A stretch of 64,000 nt of DNA from RGIG4079 sp045637505 (lineage in GTDB: Bacteria; Bacteroidota; Bacteroidia; Bacteroidales; Muribaculaceae). Under the pieces are notes generated by a model, which was not told where the DNA came from, did no database searches, and saw nothing but the letters and a program-made list of their open reading frames with translations. The DNA lies in assembly GCA_045637505.1 (NCBI GenBank), contig JAZTZO010000044.1, forward strand, positions 16,425-80,424, written 5' to 3'. This document shows positions 1 through 8,769 of this stretch, piece by piece. How positions within the stretch are numbered: the first letter of the stretch is position 1; every line of letters starts with the position of its first letter. Made by a program: the position numbers and the translations under genes.

Positions 1-1553
1 TTGCCGACCTATCTCGTCTTGACATTTCTGACCTATTGATATGGGTTGATGAAGCAAAAAATATATTAACACCTCAACAATCAATAATTGCCAATGAGAT
101 CCTGAAAGAGATAGGTACTCGATTGCGATTTCTTGTTGACGTGGGACTTGATTACCTTTCGTTAAATCGAAACTCAGCGACATTATCAGGAGGAGAAAGT
201 CAACGGATAAGACTTGCAACTCAATTAGGGTCGGAATTGGTAAATGTGCTATATATTCTTGATGAGCCAAGCATAGGTTTGCATCAAAAGGACAATCGTA
301 GGCTAATCAATTCGCTTAAAAAACTTCGCGACGCATCTAACTCTATAATTGTTGTTGAACACGACAAAGATATGATGCTCGATGCCGACTATATTATAGA
401 CATAGGGCCTCGTGCAGGCCGAAAAGGTGGAGAGGTCGTATTTCAAGGGACTCCGTCAGAAATGCTAAAAGAATCTACACTTACCGCACAGTTTCTTACC
501 GGCGAGAAGGCTATTGCCGTCCCTGCTCAACGTCGTGTAGGTAATGGGAAGAAAATATCATTAATTGGATGTAGTGGTCACAATCTCAAAAATGTTTCTT
601 TACATTTACCACTTGGCACATTTACTTGCGTTGCAGGTGTATCGGGCAGTGGAAAATCAAGTTTAATAAATGCAACTTTACAACCAATATTGAGTCAGCA
701 TTTCTATCGGTCAAATCAACAACCTCTACCATATAAAGAGATTGTTGGCATTGAAAATATCGACAAAATAGTCACTGTTGACCAATCGCCGTTAGGAAAA
801 TCGCCACGTTCAAATCCAGCTACATATACTGGGGTATTCTCTGATATTCGCAACTTGTTTGTCAATCTACCCGAAGCTAAAATACGTGGATATAAACCAG
901 GGCGATTCTCGTTCAATGTGTCGGGTGGACGATGTGATGCATGTAACGGTAACGGCTATCGCACAATTGAGATGAATTTCTTACCCGATGTTCTTGTGCC
1001 TTGTGAGGTGTGTGGAGGTCGAAGATATAACCGTGAAACTCTTGAAGTGAGATATAAAGGAAAATCAATTGCCGATGTTCTTGATATGACAATCAATCAA
1101 GCAGTTGAATTTTTTGCTGGGATTCCTAATATCCTCAACAAAATAAAAGTGCTACAAGATATCGGCCTGGGATATATAAAGCTTGGGCAACCATCGTCAA
1201 CGCTATCGGGTGGGGAGAATCAACGTGTTAAACTCGCTACCGAATTATCAAAACGAGATACTGGCAAAACATTGTTTATCCTTGACGAACCTACTACTGG
1301 GTTACATTTTGAAGACATAAATACATTATTGGGTGTAATGAATCGTCTTGTTGAAAAAGGCAATACCGTGTTGGTTATTGAGCACAATCTTGATGTACTC
1401 AAATGTGCCGATTACATTATTGATATGGGCCCTGGCGGAGGAAAAAACGGAGGCGAAATTATTGCAACAGGAACACCCGAAGAAATTGCATTAGGCAACT
1501 CCCCTACTGCACAATATATAGCTGAAGAGTTGAACATAACAAAAAAGCATTAA
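1..1553 (+). CDS. uvrA: UvrA excinuclease ABC subunit A, 3' part
   Basis: This is the C-terminal part of the UvrA damage-recognition ATPase of nucleotide excision repair. The frame is open to the left edge (first full codon at base 3), so the N-terminal half lies outside the window. Visible are the ABC signature LSGGESQRIRLATQLG with LDEPSIGLHQ of the first ATPase, then a second Walker A (GVSGSGKSSL), a zinc finger of the CxxC-x19-CxxC type (CDAC...CEVC), a second signature LSGGENQRVKLATEL and the Walker B region ILDEPTTGLH. The reading ends with a stop at 1551-1553 inside a hairpin shared with the convergent gene. Bacteroidota often carry two UvrA paralogues, and I cannot tell which this is without the N-terminus. 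Confidence 0.96.
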   Translation, partial: ADLSRLDISDLLIWVDEAKNILTPQQSIIANEILKEIGTRLRFLVDVGLDYLSLNRNSATLSGGESQRIRLATQLGSELVNVLYILDEPSIGLHQKDNRRLINSLKKLRDASNSIIVVEHDKDMMLDADYIIDIGPRAGRKGGEVVFQGTPSEMLKESTLTAQFLTGEKAIAVPAQRRVGNGKKISLIGCSGHNLKNVSLHLPLGTFTCVAGVSGSGKSSLINATLQPILSQHFYRSNQQPLPYKEIVGIENIDKIVTVDQSPLGKSPRSNPATYTGVFSDIRNLFVNLPEAKIRGYKPGRFSFNVSGGRCDACNGNGYRTIEMNFLPDVLVPCEVCGGRRYNRETLEVRYKGKSIADVLDMTINQAVEFFAGIPNILNKIKVLQDIGLGYIKLGQPSSTLSGGENQRVKLATELSKRDTGKTLFILDEPTTGLHFEDINTLLGVMNRLVEKGNTVLVIEHNLDVLKCADYIIDMGPGGGKNGGEIIATGTPEEIALGNSPTAQYIAEELNITKKH

Positions 1554-1577
1554 CGGCGAGTTAATGCTTTTATCTTT
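1543..1577. terminator. Bidirectional terminator between uvrA and the Sel1 gene
   Basis: An inverted repeat (AAAAGCATTAA, loop CGGCGAG, TTAATGCTTTT) spans both stop codons and has A-rich and T-rich flanks, so it can stop transcription from both convergent genes. The two coding regions end within the stem. Confidence 0.75.
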
Positions 1578-2247
1578 TTAGTTCGGCCTGTGCCAATTTA
1601 TGATTTTGTGCAGCAGCTTTCTCCAGCCATTGTTTTGATAGGGATTGATACTCTTGAGATGAACGGCAATTTTTGTAATACATTCCTAACGAATACTGCG
1701 CATGAACAAATCCTTGTTGTGCCGACTTTTTAAACCACATTTCGGCTTTTGTTACATCTTTTTCAACACCTTCTCCTCTATAATAACACTCACCTAAAAA
1801 CCATTGAGCTAACATGTAGTTTTGTTTAGCCGACTTTTCACAATATTGAAATGCCTTACGATCATTTCTATATGTACCTCGACCCTCTTTGAAGCATCGA
1901 GCCATCATAAATTGAGCTTCGGGACATCCTTTCTTTGAGGCTTCATGAAAATAGTGAAAAGCTTTCTTATCATCAACCTTTGTACCTTTGCCACTAAAAT
2001 AGAAATATCCCATTTGAGTCAATGCATTGGTATGTCCCTGGTTTGCAGCTTTCTCACACCAAGTTAGAGCTTTTTCATAGTCGCTTTTCACGCCCAACCC
2101 ATCAATATAACAATGACAAAGCAAATATTGTGAATTAGCATCGCCTTTTTGCGCACTATCTTCTAGTGTCTTAGAATATGACAATGCAGCATCTGCATTA
2201 AATGCTATGCACAAAATCATTATTAATATTTTTATTAAGCGTATCAC
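1570..2247 (-). CDS. Secreted Sel1-repeat protein
   Basis: A 225-residue protein with an N-terminal signal peptide (hydrophobic MIRLIKILIMILCIAFNADA) followed by about five Sel1-like repeats of roughly 36 residues. Each has the pattern A..LG..Y..G.GV..D..KA..W..KAA.QG. Sel1 repeats form alpha-solenoids that mediate protein-protein contacts, often at the envelope. The protein is probably periplasmic and has no catalytic domain, so its partner cannot be inferred. It stands alone on the minus strand, convergent with uvrA. Confidence 0.85.
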   Translation of the reverse strand: MIRLIKILIMILCIAFNADAALSYSKTLEDSAQKGDANSQYLLCHCYIDGLGVKSDYEKALTWCEKAANQGHTNALTQMGYFYFSGKGTKVDDKKAFHYFHEASKKGCPEAQFMMARCFKEGRGTYRNDRKAFQYCEKSAKQNYMLAQWFLGECYYRGEGVEKDVTKAEMWFKKSAQQGFVHAQYSLGMYYKNCRSSQEYQSLSKQWLEKAAAQNHKLAQAELKR

Positions 2248-2397
2248 TATGTTTTTAATACTAATCTTTTATAATTACGATTTTATATCATTATTATTAT
2301 GTAAATCGCATTTTTTATTATAATTTTGCAATTCTTGAAAACAAAAAAGATTAATATAATTTGATTTAACACGCCTATCTTTATCAATTAAATTTTG

Positions 2398-2405
2398 TAA
2401 CTTTG
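2398..2405 (+). promoter_or_regulatory. -7 box of the lipoprotein-prenyl synthase-tatD operon
   Basis: TAACTTTG matches the Bacteroidota -7 consensus TAnnTTTG and ends 23 bases before the ATG at 2429. No convincing -33 TTTG is seen at the usual distance. Confidence 0.6.
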
Positions 2406-2428
2406 CAACATAAATTTACACAAACCTT

Positions 2429-3007
2429 ATGTCAAAATTTTATTTATCTATTTTCATTATCATTTCTGTTGTGACTATTAGTTGCAATAGTTCCAATCAT
2501 GACAATGCCAAGGACATGCTTGGGAAAATCGCATACTATAAAAACAATAATTTAACCGATTCGCTAATCGTTCTACATGATTCAATAATCGACAACAATT
2601 CTTTATGCAACGAAATAATATCTATTGCTAAAGATTCATGCGAAAACTTATTATCATTTAGCATTGCAACAGTGGCAACGCCCGAGCATGCTGCTCAAGT
2701 TACAATTAACGAATTACTATCTGAATCCTCTATTAATAATCCGACTATATTCATTAAAGATATAAACAACACGCTCTCATTAATTTACAAGAGCGACGAA
2801 AACAATTATATCAAATCACTCGACTCAATTAGCAGTAGCCTTGACATTGATCAACAAGCTAAATTGTTTACACTTGTATCTACTCCAAAACAACTTGCAA
2901 ACAAGGTAAAATTAGAGGAAAATTGTCAAGAATTAATTGACGCAATAGAAAAACAATATAAAAACGACGAAAAAGCATTAACCGAATTCCATAATACCCT
3001 TAAATAA
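2429..3007 (+). CDS. Putative lipoprotein, unknown function
   Basis: A 192-residue protein with a lipoprotein signal peptide: a hydrophobic stretch, then VTISC with the lipidated Cys at about residue 19. The mature part is rich in Asp, Asn, Ser and Leu, looks mostly helical, and has no motif I recognise. It ends 8 bases before the prenyl synthase gene and is probably co-transcribed with it from the promoter at 2398-2405. It was not matched to a known family by eye. Confidence 0.75.
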   Translation: MSKFYLSIFIIISVVTISCNSSNHDNAKDMLGKIAYYKNNNLTDSLIVLHDSIIDNNSLCNEIISIAKDSCENLLSFSIATVATPEHAAQVTINELLSESSINNPTIFIKDINNTLSLIYKSDENNYIKSLDSISSSLDIDQQAKLFTLVSTPKQLANKVKLEENCQELIDAIEKQYKNDEKALTEFHNTLK

Positions 3008-3015
3008 ATTTTGAT

Positions 3016-3981
3016 ATGTTTAGCCCTGAATATTTGGTAAAATACATAAATAACGCAATCAGTAAAATCAAATATCCCGAAGAACCTCGTGGATTATACG
3101 AACCCATCAAATATACACTTGAGGGGAACGGTAAAAGGTTACGTCCATTACTCACACTTGCTACATGTGACGTATTGGGAGGAGATATTGAAGCTGCAAA
3201 AAATCAAGCAATAGGAGTAGAAATGTTCCATAATTTCACGCTACTTCATGATGATGTGATGGATAATGCCGATATGCGTAGAGGTAAAGCCACCGTGCAT
3301 CGTAAATGGAACGAAGCAACAGCAATACTTTCGGGGGATGCAATGTTGACCCTTGCAACTCAATTTATGACTAAAGGTGATGGCACTAAATCGTGGGATA
3401 TCATTACCCTCTTTAACACTACAGCTATGGAAGTGTATCAAGGGCAACAATATGATATGGATTTTGAATTACGAGATGATGTATCGGTTGAAGAATATCT
3501 TGAAATGATTCGCCTAAAGACGTCAGTTCTCTTGGGTTGTGCTTGCAAATTGGGAGCAATCGCAGCTGGAGCATATGATTCGGAACGCAATGCTTTTTAT
3601 AAATATGGTATGAAATTAGGGTTGGCTTTTCAATTACAAGATGACTACCTCGACACATATGGAGACCCTCAAATATTTGGCAAAAACATCGGTGGTGATA
3701 TCCTTAACGATAAAAAGACTTGGCTTCTCATATCGGCCTTAAATGAGGACACAACTGGCACTATTAAGTCGCTAATAGGCAACACCGAGATTAATGGTGA
3801 AGAAAAAATTTCTGCAGTAAAAGCCATTTATGACAAACTAAATCTTGCAAATCGATGTAAAGAATTAATGGAAAAATTTGCATCAGAAGCAGTTGATGCA
3901 TTAAAAACAGTGGGATTGAGCGACAAAGACATGGAATTCTTCCGTCAATTAGCTCAAGAAGCTATTGGCCGCAACCATTAA
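3016..3981 (+). CDS. Polyprenyl diphosphate synthase (IspA/IspB family)
   Basis: A trans-isoprenyl diphosphate synthase of 321 residues that condenses IPP onto an allylic diphosphate for quinone or lipid-carrier synthesis. The motif GNGKRLRP is at 38-45, the first aspartate-rich motif DDVMD at 79-83 followed by MRRGK, and the second, DDYLD, at 209-213. The fifth residue before the first motif is Phe74. In this superfamily a bulky aromatic there limits product length (C15-C20), whereas E. coli IspB has Ala. This points to a farnesyl- or geranylgeranyl-type enzyme, but the product is an inference. The tatD gene starts 7 bases after its stop. Confidence 0.93.
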   Translation: MFSPEYLVKYINNAISKIKYPEEPRGLYEPIKYTLEGNGKRLRPLLTLATCDVLGGDIEAAKNQAIGVEMFHNFTLLHDDVMDNADMRRGKATVHRKWNEATAILSGDAMLTLATQFMTKGDGTKSWDIITLFNTTAMEVYQGQQYDMDFELRDDVSVEEYLEMIRLKTSVLLGCACKLGAIAAGAYDSERNAFYKYGMKLGLAFQLQDDYLDTYGDPQIFGKNIGGDILNDKKTWLLISALNEDTTGTIKSLIGNTEINGEEKISAVKAIYDKLNLANRCKELMEKFASEAVDALKTVGLSDKDMEFFRQLAQEAIGRNH

Positions 3982-3988
3982 TCATAAA

Positions 3989-4759
3989 ATGTTAATAGAT
4001 ACACATACCCATCTCTACCTTGAGGAATTTAAACCAAGTCCTCAAGATGCAGTCACTCGAGCCATAGAAGCAGGAGTTGAACTAATGATTTTTCCCAATG
4101 TGGATTTATCAACAATTGCTCCAATGCAAAGTTTGCACTCTCAATTTCCCGAAAACACATTAATGGCAATGGGACTACACCCAACTGAAATTAAAGATTC
4201 ATGGGTAGAAGATTTGGCCAAGGTCAAAACCGAATTTAATCAAAACAAAAATAAGTATATCGCAGTGGGTGAAATAGGGATTGACCTATATTGGGACAAG
4301 ACTTATTGCGATGAGCAGATGCAAGCTCTTGAACAACAATTTAATTGGGCGGTTGAATCAAACATCCCCGTAATTATCCATTGCCGCGAAGGTCTTGATG
4401 AAATATTAGAAGTTCTTGATGGTATAAAAACTAAACCTCAAGGAGTATTCCATAGTTTTGGAGGGACTGATGAAGATGTTGACCGCATTAGAAAATGTGG
4501 CGATTTTTACTTTGGGATAAACGGCATCGTTACGTTTAAAAACTCAAAGTTACGAGATGTACTTCCTACAATAGGGATTAACCGAATATTACTTGAAACA
4601 GATGCTCCATATTTAGCACCTGTTCCTCATAGAGGAAAACGCAACGAAAGTGCTTATTTAATTCATACTGCAGCTCATATTGCACAACATCTTTCATTAA
4701 CAACCGAAGAGGTTGCTATTAACACCACTAACAACGCAAAAAAACTATTCGGCATCTAA
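3989..4759 (+). CDS. tatD: TatD family metal-dependent hydrolase/DNase
   Basis: A 256-residue TIM-barrel hydrolase of the TatD family (metal-dependent 3'-5' exonuclease or deoxyribonuclease). Metal ligands are visible in order: DTHTHL near the N-terminus, GEIGIDLYWD (Glu), VIIHCREG, VFHSFGG and ETDAPYLAP with HRGKRNES. The ATG at 3989 is chosen because residues before it (from a TTG at 3965) overlap the end of the upstream gene and the family begins at the DTHTHL strand. It is the last gene of the operon that begins at 2429. Confidence 0.93.
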   Translation: MLIDTHTHLYLEEFKPSPQDAVTRAIEAGVELMIFPNVDLSTIAPMQSLHSQFPENTLMAMGLHPTEIKDSWVEDLAKVKTEFNQNKNKYIAVGEIGIDLYWDKTYCDEQMQALEQQFNWAVESNIPVIIHCREGLDEILEVLDGIKTKPQGVFHSFGGTDEDVDRIRKCGDFYFGINGIVTFKNSKLRDVLPTIGINRILLETDAPYLAPVPHRGKRNESAYLIHTAAHIAQHLSLTTEEVAINTTNNAKKLFGI

Positions 4760-4763
4760 TACC

Positions 4764-5234
4764 CTACAAGGGATTATTTATTATAATAAAGATATTTAGA
4801 TATGTTGCCAATATCAACCATAATACGTATGGTGTAAATAGCCATGCCGAAACCTTATTAACACGGTAACACGTTATAATATAAAACAGCACAGTTAAAT
4901 CCAACAAAATTAAATCTATGAGTCCACTAAAAGGGTCTTGAAGGTAGAAAAACAAGAAACTCCATGCAAAATTAAAAACTAATTGAAGGATAAAAATCCA
5001 CGCCAAGCCCGAGTCAAACATTTCTTGCTTATTCCACACCAGACCAATTGAGATTCCACTACATAGGTATATAATGCCCCACGCGATAGGAAATACAAAA
5101 TTGGGTGGAGTTAGAATTGATTTATTTAGAGATGGGTACCATGTTGCTAATGAATCGGCCTGAAATAAATTCGCCGTATAACCGACTCCAAAACACACTA
5201 AAATTGCGACTAAAATATAAACTACACGTTTCAT
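4764..5234 (-). CDS. tspO: TspO/MBR family protein
   Basis: A 156-residue integral membrane protein with five predicted helices and the TspO/MBR signature. After helix 1 it has WYPSLNKS..LTPPNFVFPIAW, then Trp- and Tyr-rich helices with N.AWSFLFF. TspO proteins bind tetrapyrroles and influence porphyrin and stress responses. It converges with tatD with only 4 bases between the stops, so the two transcripts may overlap. Confidence 0.9.
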   Translation of the reverse strand: MKRVVYILVAILVCFGVGYTANLFQADSLATWYPSLNKSILTPPNFVFPIAWGIIYLCSGISIGLVWNKQEMFDSGLAWIFILQLVFNFAWSFLFFYLQDPFSGLIDLILLDLTVLFYIITCYRVNKVSAWLFTPYVLWLILATYLNIFIIINNPL

Positions 5235-5295
5235 AACTCAATATATTTATAATTTTATTTTATAACATTAAACTATATCGAGTTGTTTTGTGCTA

Positions 5296-5336
5296 AAAAA
5301 CAAAAGTGGCAAAACTATAAAGTTTTACCACTTTTA
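5296..5336 (-). terminator. Terminator of pgk
   Basis: The stem AAAAGTGGTAAAAC / GTTTTGCCACTTTT (one mismatch) with loop TTTATA is followed on the minus strand by TGTTTTTT. It lies 22 bases beyond the pgk stop. Confidence 0.85.
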
Positions 5337-5357
5337 TATATTGTATTTGTCTAATGA

Positions 5358-6605
5358 TTAGCCTTTGATTGCAGCTACACCTGGAAGTGTTTTACCTTCG
5401 ATAGCTTCAAGGAGAGCACCACCACCAGTTGATACATAAGAAACTTTGTCGGCAAGACCAAACTTGTTAACACAAGCTACAGAGTCGCCACCACCAACAA
5501 GTGAGAATGCACCATTTTCGGTTGCTTCAACGATAGCATCAGCGATAGCTTTTGAACCACCTGCGAAGTTGTCGAATTCAAATACTCCTGCAGGGCCATT
5601 CCAAAGGATAGTTTTAGCTGTACGAATAACATTAGCAAATGCTTCACGAGTCACAGGACCAGCATCCATACCTTCCCATCCTTCAGGGATATCCATAGAA
5701 GAAACAACTTGAGTATTTGCGTCATTGCTGAATTTATCTCCAGCGATGCAGTCAGTACCAAGAACAAGGTTTACGCCTTTCTCTTGTGCTTTCTTCATAA
5801 TATCAAGCGCCAAGTCAAGTTTATCATCTTCACAAATAGAAAGACCTATTTTACCACCTTGAGCTTTAGCAAAAGTATATGTCATACCACCACAAAGAAT
5901 CAAGTTATCAACTTTATCCATGAGGTTTTCAATGATACCAATTTTGGTTGATACTTTTGAACCACCCATAATTGCAGTGAAAGGACGTTTGATATCACTA
6001 AGAATATTATCAACTGCTTGAACTTCTTTTTCCATCAAGTAGCCGAGCATTTTATCATCTTCACCAAAGCTATCAGCAATAACAGCTGTAGAAGCATGTT
6101 TGCGGTGGGCTGTACCGAAAGCATCATTTACATAGCAATCAGCATAGCTTGCAAGAGTTTTAGCAAATGCTTTTTGGCTTTCTTTCATTTCTTTTTTAGC
6201 TGTTTCGTAAGCAGGATCTTCTTTATCAATACCTACAGGCTTACCTTCTTCTTCAGCATAGAAACGAAGGTTTTCAAGCAAAAGAACTTCACCAGGTTGC
6301 AATGCAGCAGCAGCGTCAGCAGCATTAGCACAATCTTCGGCAAATTTCACATCACGACCAAGAGCAGCAGCAACTGCATCTTTAATTTGAGCGAGAGAGA
6401 ATTTAGGATTTACTTTACCTTTTGGTTTACCCATGTGTGACATGATGATTAAGCTACCACCTTCATCAAGAATTTTCTTAAGTGTAGGAAGAGCTCCACG
6501 AATACGAGTGTCATCGGTAATGTTTCCGTTTTCATCGAGGGGTACATTGAAGTCCACTCTGACGACTGCCTTTTTGCCGGCAAATTTGTAATTGTCGATA
6601 GTCAT
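5358..6605 (-). CDS. pgk: Phosphoglycerate kinase
   Basis: Glycolytic/gluconeogenic phosphoglycerate kinase, 415 residues, typical of the family. The N-terminal substrate-binding stretch RVDFNVPLDENG is present, with TRIRGALPTLKKIL, the SHMGKPKGK loop, and MGGSKVSTKIGIIENLM. The C-terminal nucleotide-binding part has NGPAGVFEF and the glycine-rich SLVGGGDSVACV. It has its own -7 box (6665-6672), though read-through from prfA-pyrF is possible across the 101-base gap. Wording of codons is typical of a highly expressed gene, with GCT/GCA alanines frequent. Confidence 0.98.
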   Translation of the reverse strand: MTIDNYKFAGKKAVVRVDFNVPLDENGNITDDTRIRGALPTLKKILDEGGSLIIMSHMGKPKGKVNPKFSLAQIKDAVAAALGRDVKFAEDCANAADAAAALQPGEVLLLENLRFYAEEEGKPVGIDKEDPAYETAKKEMKESQKAFAKTLASYADCYVNDAFGTAHRKHASTAVIADSFGEDDKMLGYLMEKEVQAVDNILSDIKRPFTAIMGGSKVSTKIGIIENLMDKVDNLILCGGMTYTFAKAQGGKIGLSICEDDKLDLALDIMKKAQEKGVNLVLGTDCIAGDKFSNDANTQVVSSMDIPEGWEGMDAGPVTREAFANVIRTAKTILWNGPAGVFEFDNFAGGSKAIADAIVEATENGAFSLVGGGDSVACVNKFGLADKVSYVSTGGGALLEAIEGKTLPGVAAIKG

Positions 6606-6664
6606 TTTCGTTTGAAAATTAAATTAATTATAACGTTATATATTAGTTTCAATAAATTAGATTA

Positions 6665-6672
6665 CAAAATTA
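6665..6672 (-). promoter_or_regulatory. -7 box of pgk
   Basis: On the minus strand TAATTTTG matches TAnnTTTG. It lies 59 bases before the pgk ATG, just beyond the pyrF stop, giving pgk a promoter of its own. Confidence 0.5.
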
Positions 6673-6706
6673 CACCTTTTTTCTTAAATATAGATGCATT
6701 TTGTCA

Positions 6707-7537
6707 TTAAATGATGTTATGAGCTTTTAACAACTCGTGCATCTCGTTTGCAAGTTTTTCTGATTCTCGAGCGGCAGCTTCGGCAAAATCCTCACCATTT
6801 GAGGCGTAAATAATGCCTCGTGATGAATTAACCAATAAGCCACAGTCTTCAATCATGCCATACTTTGCAACTTCTTCAAGACTTCCACCTTGAGCTCCTA
6901 CGCCAGGAACGAGCAAAAAGCTTTTTGGTGATACTTTGCGGATATCTTGGAACATTGCTCCCTGTGTAGCACCAACAACATACATCATTTCATCGCTTGA
7001 AGCCCATTTAGCCGAGGTTTCAAGCACATGTTCAAATAAGCGTTTACCTTCTTTATCTTCTATTAGCTGGAAGTCGTGGCTACCTTTGTTTGAAGTCAAG
7101 GCAAGAAGAATAACCCATTTGCCTTCATATCCAAGGAAAGGAGTTACACTATCTTCTCCCATATAAGGAGCTACTGTAATAGCGTCAACATCAAGATGCT
7201 CAAAGAAGCTACGAGCATAAAGTTGAGAAGTATTACCAATATCACCTCGTTTTGCGTCAGCAATAATAAATTGGTCGGGATATTTTTCTTTGATATACTT
7301 CACAGTCTCTTCCATTGCAACCCAACCTTCAACGCCAAGGCTTTCATAGAATGCAAGATTAGGTTTATAAGCTACTGCATATTGAGCAGTTGCATCAATT
7401 ATTGCTTTATTGAAAGCCAACAATGGATTTTCTTCTTTCAATAGGTGTTGAGGTATTTTTTTGATATCGGGATCAAGACCTACACAAAGGAAAGAACCTT
7501 TGCGACGTATATTTTCAACTAATTCAGTTCTTTTCAT
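6707..7537 (-). CDS. pyrF: Orotidine 5'-phosphate decarboxylase (type 2)
   Basis: The enzyme makes UMP from OMP, the last step of de novo pyrimidine synthesis. It has 276 residues, the length of the longer PyrF subfamily. The catalytic Lys-Asp stretch DAKRGDIGNTSQLYA is present, with FLCVGLDPD at the N-terminus and VPGVGAQGG in the phosphate-binding loop. It begins 13 bases after the prfA stop and so shares its transcript. Confidence 0.97.
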   Translation of the reverse strand: MKRTELVENIRRKGSFLCVGLDPDIKKIPQHLLKEENPLLAFNKAIIDATAQYAVAYKPNLAFYESLGVEGWVAMEETVKYIKEKYPDQFIIADAKRGDIGNTSQLYARSFFEHLDVDAITVAPYMGEDSVTPFLGYEGKWVILLALTSNKGSHDFQLIEDKEGKRLFEHVLETSAKWASSDEMMYVVGATQGAMFQDIRKVSPKSFLLVPGVGAQGGSLEEVAKYGMIEDCGLLVNSSRGIIYASNGEDFAEAAARESEKLANEMHELLKAHNII

Positions 7538-7550
7538 ATTTACAATTTAT

Positions 7551-8660
7551 TTAGAGTTCACTTTCTTTTAGTTTTTCAGCATTTTCGGCAATGATAAGTT
7601 GGTCAATACAATCTTGAATATCGCCATCCACAAACGCTTGAAGATTATATATCGTATAATTAATACGGTGGTCGGTAATGCGACCTTGTGGATAATTATA
7701 TGTACGAATCTTTGCCGAACGGTCACCAGTTGACACCATAGTTTTGCGTCGTGATGCTATATCATCAATATATTTTTGGTGCTCTTTATCATATATGAAA
7801 GTACGCAAACGGCTCAAAGCACGTTCTTTGTTTTTAGGTTGGTCACGAGTTTCGGTACATTCAATAAGAATTTCCTCGGTCTCTCCAGTATTTGGGTTTT
7901 TCCACATATAACGAAGACGCACTCCCGATTCTACTTTATTTACATTTTGACCACCGGCACCACCACTTCGGAATGTGTCCCATTTGATTTCTCCTTCGTT
8001 GATTTCTACATCAAAAGCCTCGGCCTCGGGCAATACAGCGACTGTTGCTGCCGATGTATGCACACGCCCTTGTGTTTCGGTAGCAGGCACACGTTGTACA
8101 CGATGTACACCACTTTCATATTTCAATGTGCCGTACACACCTTCGCCACTCACAGCCATAACGATTTCCTTAAAACCACCGGCTGCACCTTCACTAAAGC
8201 TTGTAATTGCAACATTCCACCCTTTTGACTCGCAATATTTGCTATACATTTTAAACAAGTCTCCGGCAAAAATTGCTGCCTCATCGCCACCAGTACCTCC
8301 ACGGATTTCAAGAATAGCATTCTTACCATCTTCGGGATCGGCAGGAATTAAGAGTAATTTAATTTCTTCTTCAAGATTTGGCAACTCTGCATTGGCATTA
8401 TCAAGTTCTTCTTTTGCCATAGCTCGCATATCTTCATCATTTTCAGTATCAAGAATTTCACGAGCCTCTTGTATGTTACCTATTAAATTCCTATAGCGAC
8501 GAGTTGCTGCTGTCAATTTTTCTAATTCTTTATATTCTTTTGTAAGTCGCACATAACGTTTCATATCAGCTATCACAGAAGGGTCAGTAATAAGCGTACT
8601 AACCTCTTCAAATCGAGCTTCAATGCCGTCAAGGCGAGATAATAATGATGTATCGGCCAT
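7551..8660 (-). CDS. prfA: Peptide chain release factor 1
   Basis: RF1 terminates translation at UAA and UAG. It has 369 residues. The stop-codon-reading tripeptide PAT is seen in VQRVPATETQGR (RF2 has SPF instead), and the peptidyl-transferase GGQ is in RSGGAGGQNVNKVESG. The first gene of the operon prfA-pyrF, it has a well-placed -7 box. As an RF1 is present, TAG is expected to be a working stop here, which matters for the nearby pseudogene. Confidence 0.98.
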   Translation of the reverse strand: MADTSLLSRLDGIEARFEEVSTLITDPSVIADMKRYVRLTKEYKELEKLTAATRRYRNLIGNIQEAREILDTENDEDMRAMAKEELDNANAELPNLEEEIKLLLIPADPEDGKNAILEIRGGTGGDEAAIFAGDLFKMYSKYCESKGWNVAITSFSEGAAGGFKEIVMAVSGEGVYGTLKYESGVHRVQRVPATETQGRVHTSAATVAVLPEAEAFDVEINEGEIKWDTFRSGGAGGQNVNKVESGVRLRYMWKNPNTGETEEILIECTETRDQPKNKERALSRLRTFIYDKEHQKYIDDIASRRKTMVSTGDRSAKIRTYNYPQGRITDHRINYTIYNLQAFVDGDIQDCIDQLIIAENAEKLKESEL

Positions 8661-8678
8661 AAAACTTTTAATTTTTCA

Positions 8679-8686
8679 CAAAGTTA
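8679..8686 (-). promoter_or_regulatory. -7 box of the prfA-pyrF operon
   Basis: TAACTTTG on the minus strand, 18 bases before the prfA ATG, preceded by an AT-rich stretch. It is an exact match to TAnnTTTG. Confidence 0.65.
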
Positions 8687-8769
8687 CAAAATTTTATTGA
8701 GAGTAGTAAATTTATACTCAACAAAATACCCTAATAATTCTTTACTTAAACCCTTAAAAACTCTTTTTC

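Noticed and set aside
5446..8496. Open frames of 76-173 codons on the plus strand opposite pgk, pyrF and prfA
   Set aside because: They are antisense shadows: the minus-strand genes have complete family motifs, and the plus-strand translations have no start context or recognisable domain.
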